Below are positions 22,447 to 33,175 of a stretch of 64,000 nucleotides of DNA, piece by piece. A program made the translations under genes and the position numbers. Below the pieces are notes generated by a model. It did not search any database. It was not told where the DNA came from and was given only the letters and a program-made list of their open reading frames with translations. Every line of letters starts with the position of its first letter. The stretch's first letter is position 1. This DNA is from Tetrapyrgos nigripes (lineage: Eukaryota > Basidiomycota > Agaricomycetes > Agaricales > Campanellaceae), in the NCBI GenBank assembly GCA_013368315.1, contig JAACJM010000033.1, positions 124,001-188,000 on the forward strand. Reading direction: 5' to 3'.

Positions 22447-23434
22447 GAAAGAAGTGAACTCATCTCCAATCCTGGCAAGGGCTGCAGCTCCAGTAGGAGC
22501 TGCAAAAGAGTGAGGTTTCTTGGAGGAGCTGGAAGTGGGTGTAGATGATGGAGGAGCATGCCTCTTGGGGGCAGGCATAGATGTAGCAGTGGTGACGGTT
22601 GATGAGACTGAAGGGAGTGAAGTCTGTGCAGTTACAGCCTGAGCAAGAGACTGCAAAAGTTTCAGCATAGGACAAGTAAAAAAAAAAACATAGTGACACA
22701 CCTGAGAAGGCAAATCGTCATAGCTATCATCATACTTTGGGTCCATGGCAGCCTCATCCCAGACAGTAGGGCTGCCATCTCGCTGTTCTGCACTTTCCTG
22801 CTCCCCTGGCTGCTCTTCCTCACTGTCCTCCCTCCCGTTGTTCTCATCGTTGTTATCTTGAGCAGCATTGTGAGTGGTAGGATCTGACGAATCAAATATA
22901 TTGGTTCCTTTGGCACATGACAGCATGATGGGTGTCAGGCTGTCATACCACCAAGGTCCCTTGTTCTTCCACTTTGCACACTCAGGGTGGGCCTGCTCAA
23001 ATACCTGCCAGATCTCCTCTGTCTCTGCAGTGATGCCTGGGCCATGGTCGATGGTGTAAACACCAAAACCAGACTGTTCCTTGATGAGCGTGACCGCATT
23101 CCACTCTTTTTTGAGCTGCAAAATGGAAAAGTCAATGGAAAAGATCAATAGAGTTGGAATGAATGAAGGTTAAATGATGACAAACATGACCATGTACTTC
23201 TGCAAGCTTATTGCTACACTGTTTCTGGTTTTTCGGCTCATTACCAAGAGTGGCAAAGGCAGTTTCATGGACAACCCATTTGTAACCTCCTCCCTTCTCA
23301 GCAGTCAGGTTCTGATCATTATAGGACTTGATGAGTGCTGCTAGTTCTTTGTCATTCCACCTGTTGGGAGGTTTTTTGAGAGCTCGAGTGGAAGTAGTAC
23401 CATTCTCTGCTGCTGTCTTGGGACCTCGGGCCAT
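22432..23434 (-). CDS. Harbinger Myb/SANT-like DNA-binding protein
   Basis: Second gene of PIF/Harbinger elements; its Myb-like product binds subterminal sequence and helps bring the transposase into the nucleus and onto DNA. Three exons fit: 23434-23198, 23115-22702, 22650-22432, with GT-AG introns of 82 and 51 nt. The ATG at 23434 (MARGPKTAAENG) is chosen; another lies upstream in frame. The trihelix/Myb region includes NRWNDKELAALIKSY and, after intron 1, LKKEWNAV and FEQAHPECAKW. Then come an acidic Asp/Glu/Asn stretch and a Ser/Thr/Pro-rich basic tail with PKRHAPPSS. No internal stop was seen, so this half of the element may still be expressed. Confidence 0.85.
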
Positions 23435-23601
23435 AGAGCTGGTTGCACTGCGTCGCGGTGAAAAACAGTCACAAAAAGTCACAAAATCCAGTATTCGTGT
23501 CTAGTTACCAGAATTACTATATAAGGCTACATGTGACTAGGATGAAATCCATCAGGACGTCCTGATGGCTGTCCTGATACTGCCGAACAGGCCCTTATAT
23601 A

Positions 23602-25220
23602 TAGTGGCCAAAAAAATTGTCCACATGTTTGGCACTTTTGGAAAGATTGCTGATTTAAGAGCTATTGAGCAGAAATCTCAAAACATGGCTGGTGGTAGCA
23701 AGAAAGCCTTTGATTAGAGCTACAATAATCTGTCTGTTTTGTCTTATTTGGCCACATATCTGTGGAGTTATGATTGAATTAAAATTGTATGTCATTTGGA
23801 CAATTTTTTGAGTTGCCACTTCAAAATCATTATTGCAATAACCTGATGTGTTATACATGATGTCATGGGTGGAGCTGTACAGTAATGTGATGTATACACC
23901 ACAATGATGTCATAGCTGCCAGCTGGAGCATACATAGCAACATACAGATGCTCTACAGCTTCTATGAAAATCATGGGGTCCCTCATATTAGCCCAGAAAG
24001 ACAATCTCTACTCTCTCCTCTAAACTGCCCCTCCCTCTATCAAAATTTCAGCTCAGACTGAAGTATGAGAGCAGAGTGTTGCTTTTATAGGTAGAGAGAC
24101 ATGTTCTGATAAAGAAAACCATTGGATATAGCACTTTAGAAAGTTAATACCCAGCTGAAAAATGGCCACCTCTGGATCAACTCCCATATTATTAATGCTT
24201 TCCAGGAGTTTGTTACTTAAGATGGTCATATAGTGTTTGCGATCTATCTTCCCCTTCATCTGGACAATTTTTACTGCTTACTGTTGCCCCATACCCTACC
24301 CCATCATGTCATTTTCTCTCTCAAATGTCATCATTTCTGTCACATCTTGCTGTACCATGAATTTATCTCTCTTTTCTCACACATGCTGGGGCATATTTGC
24401 CCCAAAATAATTGGTTTTGGTCTTATCTGAGAAAATAACCCACTTCTAGCCTTCTACAGCCTGGTCTTTTTACATCTGTGCAAACTTCAAGTGAGCCTTG
24501 CTGCAAGTCACTGTAAGTTTGCACTTGTTCTGTGTTTTGGAGATCACCACAAGACGTTTTCAGGAATGTTTTGGCTGTTATAGGTTGGGACAGGTTTTCC
24601 AAGAAGAGCCTTGATGTTTCAGGCCACTTGTGTAGCAATCTGGCTTTACCAGAATGGATTTTTTTCCAATCTAACCTCTTCACAAGTAGTAGAGAGCCTC
24701 CTAGGACACCCTGCTGTATTGTTCTCATTGTCTGTATTTGTCTTTTAAGCCACAAAAGCAACTCTTGGCTTCCATACTCCAGTCTGAGCTGCAATTTTTG
24801 CAGATAGAGAGGCAGTTAAGAGGAGAGAGTAGAGATTGTCTTTCTGGGCTGATATGAGGGACCCCATGATTTTCATAGAGCCTGTAGAGCATCTGTATGT
24901 TGCTATGTATGCTCCAGCTGGCAGCTATGACATCATTGTAGTGTATACATTACATTACTGTACAGCTCCACCCATGACATCATGTATAACACATCAGGTT
25001 ATTGCAATAATGATTTTGAAGTCCAAATGACATACAGTTTTAAATCAATCATAACTTCACAGATATTTCGCCAAATAAGACAAAACAGACAGATTATTGT
25101 AGCTCTAATCAAAGGCTTTCTTGCTACTACCAGCCATGTTTTGAGATTTCTGCTCAATAGCTCTTAAATCAGCAATCTTTCCAAATGTGCCAAACATGTG
25201 GACAATTTTTTTGGCCACTG
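23602..25220 (-). mobile_element. Tc1/mariner-like relic with inverted repeats over 400 bp
   Basis: TA flanks both sides (23600-23601, 25221-25222). Ends are TAGTGGCCAAAAAAATTG and, inverted, CAGTGGCCAAAAAAATTG. Inverted similarity runs about 23602-24045 against 24797-25220. The middle, read on the minus strand, still resembles a Tc1 transposase: SGLFSQIRPKPIILG then KGKIDRKHYMTILSNKLLES and NNMGVDPEVAIFQ, with many stops. Copy A has the uninterrupted TTATATAGATCC, so an empty TA site is visible. CpG is almost absent. Confidence 0.88.
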
Positions 25221-26895
25221 TAGATCCATCTGGGTCGCATGACATCAGAGTTTTACTGACCAGGATCTCAACATTGACCATGGTGCTCTCCAAAGCAGCC
25301 CTCCGAACTCATGTCTCTCTCCAAATGTGGTTTAAGCCAGTGAGTCATTTCATCCATCTTTTGGCCAACATGGGCTCAATGTCTTCCTTATGTCAGGTTT
25401 TCTCGTTCTATTGTTCTCGTTCTCCTCTGCTTTCACTTCTTGACTCAGGTGCACCTTGTTGCATTACTGAATGTCTTTTCCCACCATCTAACTATGTCTC
25501 TTCAGAGGTCATATCAGTCTAGACCATCCATGTTAGGCTCACACCTTCCTCTTTGTTACCGTCTGGTTTGGACCAACAAACAAGATCCATTACATGGTCC
25601 TCAAACCCATTTCTACCAACAATGAACTCGTTTCTGGGGCATTTGACAACGCCAAATCTGATTCTGATACATCCAAGAGCTTCAATTCCAACACTGGACA
25701 CAGGTGAGGTGACACCTCATCAACAGTGCAAAAGTGAGACGTATGAAGTATCTCTGGTTCTGGAGGATTCCAAGGGCAATTGGTTCCATTTTAGAGACGA
25801 CTTGTTTGTCTCTGCTGCTTGCTGTAAGGTCATTCAGCTGTAGGAGATATTGTTGTGGTCTTCACCTCGAAGTCTCCCCAGTGGTGTGTTGTATACTTTC
25901 TACTTCACTATCTTATTAACTCTCCCTTCTCTTCTACCCTCCAGGAGTCCAGGAGTCCCTCTTGCAACACCACTCGTCAGATCATCAATTCTGACTCCAA
26001 AACCCTTATCCAACGACGCAACCAAGTCCTGATTGTTCTGGACGACTTTGGGCCACTTCCCAGGTTCCTCTACACCTATAAATTCGACTACCAGCTAACT
26101 CATTGGGTAGCTATGGACCCGTAAAACCCTACCCTTGTCAAGACCTACAACTTCAACACAAAACATACAGATTGTAGCTGGTAATGAAGGGCTTGAACAA
26201 AAGAAAAGGCTTGAGAATGTGTTGGGCCAGTTGGTATCTGTTGGACGGTATTGATGCATCACGGCGCAGGGATATGGCTACCTAGGCGGGTGTTTTCTCG
26301 CCAACATATGGTGTGTTCGATACGCTCTTCTGGGCTTTACAGGACTGCTGACAGTGATGTCTTTCCTCTCGTTGGTTGTTTCTTTCTTCTAGTCACTGGT
26401 ATTTGTCAAACCTCTGGAACTCCTCAAGATATTGGCAGTGTTTACCTGAGTCAGATCCTAGCATTTCTCGGAGTAGTCTCATGTTATGAAGAAGCTGAAT
26501 GGGTACGAGAAGCGGTGCTGCTAATTAGACTGCAAGGGATGGAATGAGTGCGAGGATGAGGAACTCCAATTTGAAGTGACGAGCAGTCTTGACAGTGTAT
26601 AGCAGGTACGTGGATCATCCTTTCATTTTTCACCTGAGTATTGAGACACTGACACACTCGTTTCTTAGGACAAAGATGAACTGCATAACAGATACCAACA
26701 ATCCTATCTGGACAACCTCAATGTCCCAAACTCCGTTGAACGCCCACAAGGACTCATGCCAAATTCCGTCTTGGCATTCACCCCTACAAGGATGCCAGCT
26801 GTCTTTGCTTGAAAATCCTGGGCTGTTTCAGGTACTAACCCAAGCACTACAGTACGCAACACTGTTGCTCAGACTGGCACCACCACTGGTTTCGT

Positions 26896-28318
26896 TAATA
26901 GGCTGGCTAGTGGATAATGCTAATAGCTTCGAAGATCGAAGCTAACAACACCAAAAACACACAAACACCAATCCTGCTATATAATGCGAGGTGATCCAAA
27001 GTGGCAGAACACTCGTATAACTTGTGTAGCTTAAAGGTAAACGGCTCTAGAACCGATTGGGGAACAATAGGGGTTCAACAATAACAATGGTCACAATTGA
27101 CAGTCTTCTTGACTTCGAGATAAACACAATAAGAGGCCAATTGCCTAGATCTTCAATAACACAATAAGAGGCCAATATGCCTAAGTTCAATAAACACAAT
27201 ATGGGGCCAATATGCCAATGCAATCACAACAATCTTTGTCTTAGGGTGAACTAATGTTCGAGTCTTTAAAGTTTTGGGTTTTTGTAGAAATTCCTATTGA
27301 TATAAAGCTGGCCTGGGCAAGCGAGAGACCTAATCTTCTCTCGAGAGTTATCCAGAATCCGCAGCAATACACATGAGTACTAATCTGGTTTTCTAGCTAC
27401 GAGTACTTCGTCCTTTTATACTCTAGAGGTCCTAGAACTGTACAGTAGCTAATATTATTTAAAGTCCGCAATATTATATAGTGAAACACGAGAGATTGAA
27501 TGAAAGTAACTAAGGAGAGAGATACGTGAACAGTATTTACATGAATCGTCCAATCAGAATATGTACAGAGTCCTCGCGAGAGGGCCAGGGTATATGTAGC
27601 ACATGCTAGCTTCTTGGTAATGGAGGTCTAGAGCGGTACTCGTACCAGTAACCTCATTGGGTATCACATGCGAACCTCTTCCAATGCTCGCGAGCGGTCT
27701 TTCATAGGTTCCGATATCTCCATCCCTACTAGAGTCCTCTAGAGGACCTCAGTAAGTCTCTAGATCCGTTGGAACTATCTTCTTTGGTGTCTTTAGGAGG
27801 GGTGAGGTAGATCTTGATCATTTGGCAACATCACGATGATCTTAGCTTAGCTTGAGTAGATCTAACCAGGTTCGCGAACTATCGGAATGTCTCCAGGATA
27901 CTTCGCGAAGGCACCTATCTGAGGTTTCTCCTTGTTATCATTCATCTCCTTTAGTCTTGTATCTTATCGTCTTGATTCTATGTCACATTGGTAATCCCAT
28001 GGATCGTGAATAGAGGTAACTCGTACTTATACTGCTCGCAAGGTGGCTACTCGTGAACAAGTGCCTTGGGTATGTACGTATAAACGTATACGAGCAGTCT
28101 AGTACTCAAACATCGAACTTAGTAGCTTGAGGGACTTATGTACCATCCTCTCGAGGCTACTTATCCTTATTTCGTATCGCGCTCGTGAACATTGCCTCTA
28201 GAATCACTTTAACTGATAGATTGGGCTCGCTTCAGTCCTTATTCCCTAGTAAAAAGACATAATATATCCGTATACTTGATATATGTACGCTTTTTAACTC
28301 GTTCTAGTCGAGTTTTTG
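26896..28318. mobile_element. 1.42-kb insertion in copy B, class unknown
   Basis: Replaces five bases (GACTG) present in copy A between TTCGT and GCATCAACC. It has no ORF of note and no clear terminal inverted repeat. It contains three spaced near-copies of AACACAATA...GGGGCCAAT/GAGGCCAAT (27125-27215). It keeps many CpG sites (TTCGCGAAGG, CTCTCGAGAG) although copy B around it has lost most, so it came later. A solo LTR or a non-autonomous element are the main options. Confidence 0.65.
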
Positions 28319-28780
28319 GCATCAACCGTGACCATTACTTCCACCGTCATCTCTATGGCCACCACGATGTTCACTGTAGATATAAATGATACTGATGCAA
28401 CCTTCACTGTGATGCCCACTGTTATTGCTACTATTACAACTCATACTTTGAAAATGTGAGTTGTCCATTTTTGTCTAATCCATCTTCAAACGCTCATGAG
28501 TATGTGCTATAGCTACCCTAGCACTCCCTTATTGGTATCCATTCCTAGTATTCATAGATTTGTTTGACCAATGAAACCGTATTATTCACATTACTAGGTT
28601 TACAGAAGATTACATGGTACATATAACCACCACTAAGTCCACTTCCTCACCACAGCTCCCTCCAACCAATGCTTCCAAGATCCTAAATGACTGAGTAAAT
28701 GACCACTAGCTCACCTTACCCTGAGAGAAAGACATGGGTATAAGCACATGAAATGAGTGCTAGTTGGCTGTTGCCTTGTA

Positions 28781-29317
28781 CTATCTCGTACCAGGAAGCT
28801 GGCCATTTGGCAATTATCTGACTTTATGTTGACATTGGGGGGGGGGGTCTAGGGTGCCTTAAAAATATGTCTGGGTGGGGTGCACTTGGATGTTGAACTT
28901 TGAAGGGGGTCAGTAGTAAAAGAGTGGCCCGAAAACCTAAAATACTGTTCCCATGCCCAAAACTGCCCTTAGATTGACCACCGCTCAACAGCAAGTGTAC
29001 CGTTACACTGTTGAAGGTATTCAGCATAGTTCTATATGCTAAGGATATATAATCTTCCAGGTTTTATAGCTCATGTACATGTGCATGGTTCTGGGCCAGA
29101 GCAGGTGGCCAGGTAGCCAGTTTTGGCCAAAAACAGACTCGTGTCACAAAATTCCTCGCTACTCCTTGACCACAGCTTGCATGGTGCTGATTCATATATC
29201 AGCAGATTCCTAAGAAGCCCTACTATGCTATGCTAAAGTTTTTGTAATCTAAATTTCCCTCAGAAATTTTATATGATTTAAAAACGCTAATGTGGCCAGC
29301 TTCCTGGTATCAAATAG
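28781..29317. mobile_element. 537-bp MITE with TA duplication
   Basis: Flanked by TA at 28779-28780 and 29318-29319 where copy A has one TA (CCTGTATATTGTC). The ends are inverted repeats containing TACCAGGAAGCTGGCCA, starting CTATCTCG and CTATTTGA. No ORF. A run of ten Gs lies at about 28839-28848. Confidence 0.9.
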
Positions 29318-29552
29318 TATATTGTCACTGTGAGCTCATTAGCTAAGTACATGCACTGGGCTGATAGGAGAAAAACTAACTCACCCAAATGTTGATCAAA
29401 ACCTGCCCGACTGTCTACATGCTGTAATCAATAAGGGTCACACATCTTGAACTGGCTCAAAAACTGTCTTGCTGTATTGGAATTTGGAAAAGGGACACAA
29501 CAGGACGCAATGCCTTTGTGACGTGTGCCAGTGATGTAAAAGATGTGAATAG

Positions 29553-30384
29553 TGTAGCAGGGACTCATGTCCCTCTCATAGACTTTCCCTTTTATCTCTT
29601 TTCTCACTTGTCTTGCTATTCTCATGTTTTACACTCCTCATTTCCTTCAACTCTGAACTATCTACTTTCACCAACCCCTATCCATACATCTTCCTCTTCT
29701 TTTGATCGACTCCTCTTCGGATGACCTATCTAAACCCGACGTGTCCGTCCCGTCCCTCGCACCGCGCCTTGAGCAAGCGTGTAGGGTTTGGGGCCCCTTT
29801 TTGTCGCGTTGTACCTTTGTCAGACGGTTTTCCGACACTGACGGTGGACCTAGAGACGTTGGAAGGATAGATCCTCTTTGTTTTCAATATGGGCACTGTA
29901 TTTACTTGAGATCCGGACTTCACAGGCTCTGAGCCTTCTTTTCTTCTTTTATTCAAAACGTCATCTAATACTTACTCGCTTCCCTTTTATACCTTACGAT
30001 TTCCCTATCGACAACTTCTCCTCTCTAAAACGCTTCATTCTTTTCTTTAACTCCTTTTAGTTACATTTGTACCTATGACAGGCACCGGGACGTGTAGTAT
30101 ATAGCTACGTTGGGTAGATAGAATTCATCTCTCTTTCTCTGCCTAATTCCCAAGCCCTAAGTCTTGAGCCAGAGCCCACTTTGATCCCTGAGCCCTTCTA
30201 CTTGTACTCTGAGCCTGATCCTTTACAAAATCTTATCGGAGCCTATTTCTTCACTTGTGTATCTACGGGTCGCTTAGCCAACGTGCTTTGCTGTCACGTG
30301 TCCGTATCTCTTCTCTCTTACTCGCCATCACCGAACTCGACCGAATACTCCCGTGTCTTCCGCTAGACACGCATCTCCGCTATA
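29553..30384 (+). repeat. 5' LTR of the second gypsy element
   Basis: Runs from TGTAGCAGGGACTC to CTCCGCTATA; the ends TGTAG and CTATA approximate an inverted repeat. It has a 17-18 bp segment (near 30225-30240) absent from the 3' LTR. Confidence 0.92.
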
Positions 30385-30386
30385 TT

Positions 30387-30404
30387 TGGTGACCACTGCA
30401 GGGG
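30387..30404 (+). promoter_or_regulatory. Candidate tRNA primer-binding site
   Basis: TGGTGACCACTGCAGGGG starts two bases after the LTR, with the TGG expected to pair with a tRNA CCA end. The tRNA is not identified. Confidence 0.5.
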
Positions 30405-30495
30405 GTACGGTATTCATAAATCACTCTTCTTCGAAACCTTCTCTCGATCACTTGAATCCACTTTCCATATCGACTCATCCCTCTCCGACTAATTG

Positions 30496-33175
30496 ATGGG
30501 AACCCAAAACGAGAACTTTGACCTCGGCGCTGACAACACTCCCGCACAGGCTAGCTCGACCATTCGCCCTAGTACTACTGCTTCTTCTCTCCCTCCGCGT
30601 ATGCTCCAGACTGGTCATCGTACTACTATAGTCGACTCCTCCTCTGGAACTTCTGTTGATCCGATCTCTATGATGTCCTCTATTCCCTCTTTCGTTCTTG
30701 TGCCTATGCCTCTATCTGGGAGTCCTGACGCCCCGTCTTTTGATGGGACTGAGGTATCTAACTTCGTTGACTATCTCGAACAACTCGCTAGGAATGCTGG
30801 GATCGTTAACCTCGACGAGCTCATTCCTTATGTCTTGCGCTACTCCTCTCTTGAAGTCGGTGATGCTGTCCGCTATGAAGATGCCTTCGTCAAAGGAAAT
30901 GATGAATACGGTTGGGATAATGCTAAGCAGACTCTCTTATCCATCTATGCCGAGTATGATACTAAACCAAAGATTACTCATCAGGATCTTTTAGATTTCT
31001 GTCGTCATCAAAACGAAAATGGTGCCATTGAATCATCCAAAGACATTGATAGGTATCGTATCGCCTACCAAAAGTTTGCTAACGGCCTAGTAGTCGACGG
31101 GGTCATCTCAAAGAACCAAAGAAACTACTACTTCATAGCTGGTCTTCCCTCTAAGGTAAAAGACTGGTTTATACAAGCCTTACCCAAGACCCAGAGATCG
31201 CCCGAGACTGCTCCATCCGTCCTAGACTCTGTAAAGCTTCTCAAGACCCGCTTCAGATCCAACAATCTTTACTCGACACCTTGGGCATTGTCCAGCCAGG
31301 CCTACAAGAATCAAGTACGACTCGACTTGAACAGTAATCGTGTTGACCCCACGGTAACTACTCTGTCTACTTCTACCCCTTCGACTAATACCTCAGGTCG
31401 GTCCCTCAAGCTAAAGGTAATGCCACTCACGTCGACGACCTAGCAAAACAATTCAAAGAGATGACACTCAACCTGTCATCGTTGGTAGACAAGATTAATG
31501 GCCAGACTATTCAGGTGTGTAGCCCCCCTACTGATGGAACTAATAGACGTTGTTTCATGTGCGGTGGTGTTTCAATACCCACCTGATGCACCCCAAGCAT
31601 TGTCCAGAGACAGCTGCACTTATTTGCGATCACTTGATCATTCAAGACGCCGCTACCAACAGGTATCTCCTTCCTAATGGGGAATCCCTTCTGCGTAATC
31701 CTTTTGGATTCAATGGAGGTGTGGCTCAATACCTTCGTTCTATTACTAACGTTACGCAGACTTCTCAAACTACCATGGGCAACAACAACGCCAGGGACAT
31801 TCCTCCTCACATGGACGGAGTGAGGACTTCTCATTCGATGGGTCTAGTATACGAACAAGAAGATGTATTGAGGTCCTTGGGGCCAACCGCTTACCGATCT
31901 TTCCAGGTTTCTCATCAAGAAGACCACCACAACTCGTACCCCACCCTACGATCTCAGAAGACCAACAATCGTTTTGATTTTACAAAGAGGCCTGACGACA
32001 TTCAACCGACCTCTACTCAACGTCCTCAAGAGACTATCACCAAGAGGCCGAATCAACAACCTCAGAACGCACCAGCACCTAACCCTCAACCTCAACCGAC
32101 TCAACTGGCTAATCGTCAACCGCCTCAGAGTCCACCTAAACGCGACATCAACATTCCGCCCCCAACGAACCCAGTTAATTGTCAAGAGGGCCAAAGGGAT
32201 CTCAAGAACAAGGATAGGGATATATGTATGCGGGAGGCTCCTTCTTCGACTCTGCCGAAAGGTCCTACATATCACTTCACTTCTACTCTATCCGAACAAG
32301 CTGAACTTCAGAAGGTTTACGAGTATATCATGAAACACAAAATCTCATTACCTATAGGTCAAATCTTGGGATCAAGCCCCCAGCTACAGAAGATCTTTAC
32401 AGAAAATACTCATACCAAGCGCGAGTACACGACTAAAGAAGCTGAGTACTCGGTTAATGATTCGTCTTCTTCTTTTCCTTCTGCCCCCTCTTCTCTTCAC
32501 GTTGGTAACCCAGAGGAGCTGGGAGACTTCTTGTTTCGATATGCGAATGCTGTTGTGATAGACAAGGAGAAGTTCTATGGCATGAGTACTGGGAAGATGG
32601 AGGTTACTGTTGGAGGGAGGACCTTCACAGCGATGATTGATTCGGGTTCTGAGTTAAACTTGATGAGTTGAGAGATTCCAGAAATGATGGGCCTTCCAGT
32701 GGACTACGAAGGTACTCGGTGGTTGTTGAGGGGAGTTCATGGGACTGCTGAACCTCTCCAAGGAGTCATTACTGACACTCCTATCATGATCAGGAAACAT
32801 GAGTTCCCGCATCATATCTTTGTCGCTAACAATGATCTCGATAAACAGGATATTATATTAGGACAGCCCTTCTTGCATCACTTTGCCGCTCGACTCGACT
32901 ATGGCGCCCAAACGGGGAAAGCGAAGTTGTTCTTATGGGCAGATGGTATAAAGAAAGGTCCTCCTTCTGTTGGAATACTGATTACAGATCCTGACGACAA
33001 ACGAAACACTTCAACGATCGATCGATGCGCTCACTACTCCCAAATTGAAGATTACTCTGTAGTCCCCTACACCCAGGATTTTCAGGAGGGAGCCGAGTCC
33101 CCAAGTCTTCCACTTGTCTCCCACTTCTATTGTTACACTAGGAAGATCCCTCGAAGGTTTAATGGGAAACGCTGA
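30496..33175 (+). pseudogene. gag: gag and aspartic protease part of the second gypsy element
   Basis: The ATG at 30496 (MGTQNENFDLGAD) opens a capsid-like region containing FDGTEVSNFVDYLEQLA near 30740 and AGLPSKVKDWFIQ near 31140. Near 31398 the frame shifts by one base; the continuation VDDLAKQFKEM leads to a knuckle-like CFMCGG (31550) that is itself split by a second one-base shift before HLMHPKHCPE. A Pro/Gln/Asn-rich linker (31980-32220) precedes the protease MIDSGSELNLMS near 32632. TGA at 32669 follows and the frame goes on through EIPEMMGLPVDYEGTRW and QDIILGQPFL to 33175. Arg (CGA) at the TGA is likely. Confidence 0.85.

Larger units (their letters stand above)
21055..23594 (+). 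mobile_element. PIF/Harbinger DNA transposon with both genes
   Basis: Terminal inverted repeats of at least 70 bp: GGGCCTGTTCGGCAGTATCA at the left and its reverse complement at the right, each with an internal palindrome around CAGGACGTCCTG. GGGCCTGTTYGG ends are typical of this superfamily. The flanks are TAA at 21052-21054 and TTA at 23595-23597, compatible with a 3-bp TWA target duplication carrying one change. Inside are a DDE transposase gene (+) and a convergent Myb/SANT gene (-), the standard two-gene arrangement. The transposase is broken, the Myb gene intact. Confidence 0.92.
25221..29552 (+). repeat. Segmental duplication, copy B, carrying insertions
   Basis: Homologue of 17905-20452. 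Differences from copy A are dominated by CG in A versus TG or CA in B (for example CCGGGCCGCG against CTGGGTCGCA at the left end). It contains inserts at 26896-28318 and 28781-29317, is bounded on the left by the Tc1-like relic and on the right by the second gypsy LTR. No functional gene can be read from it. Confidence 0.85.
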
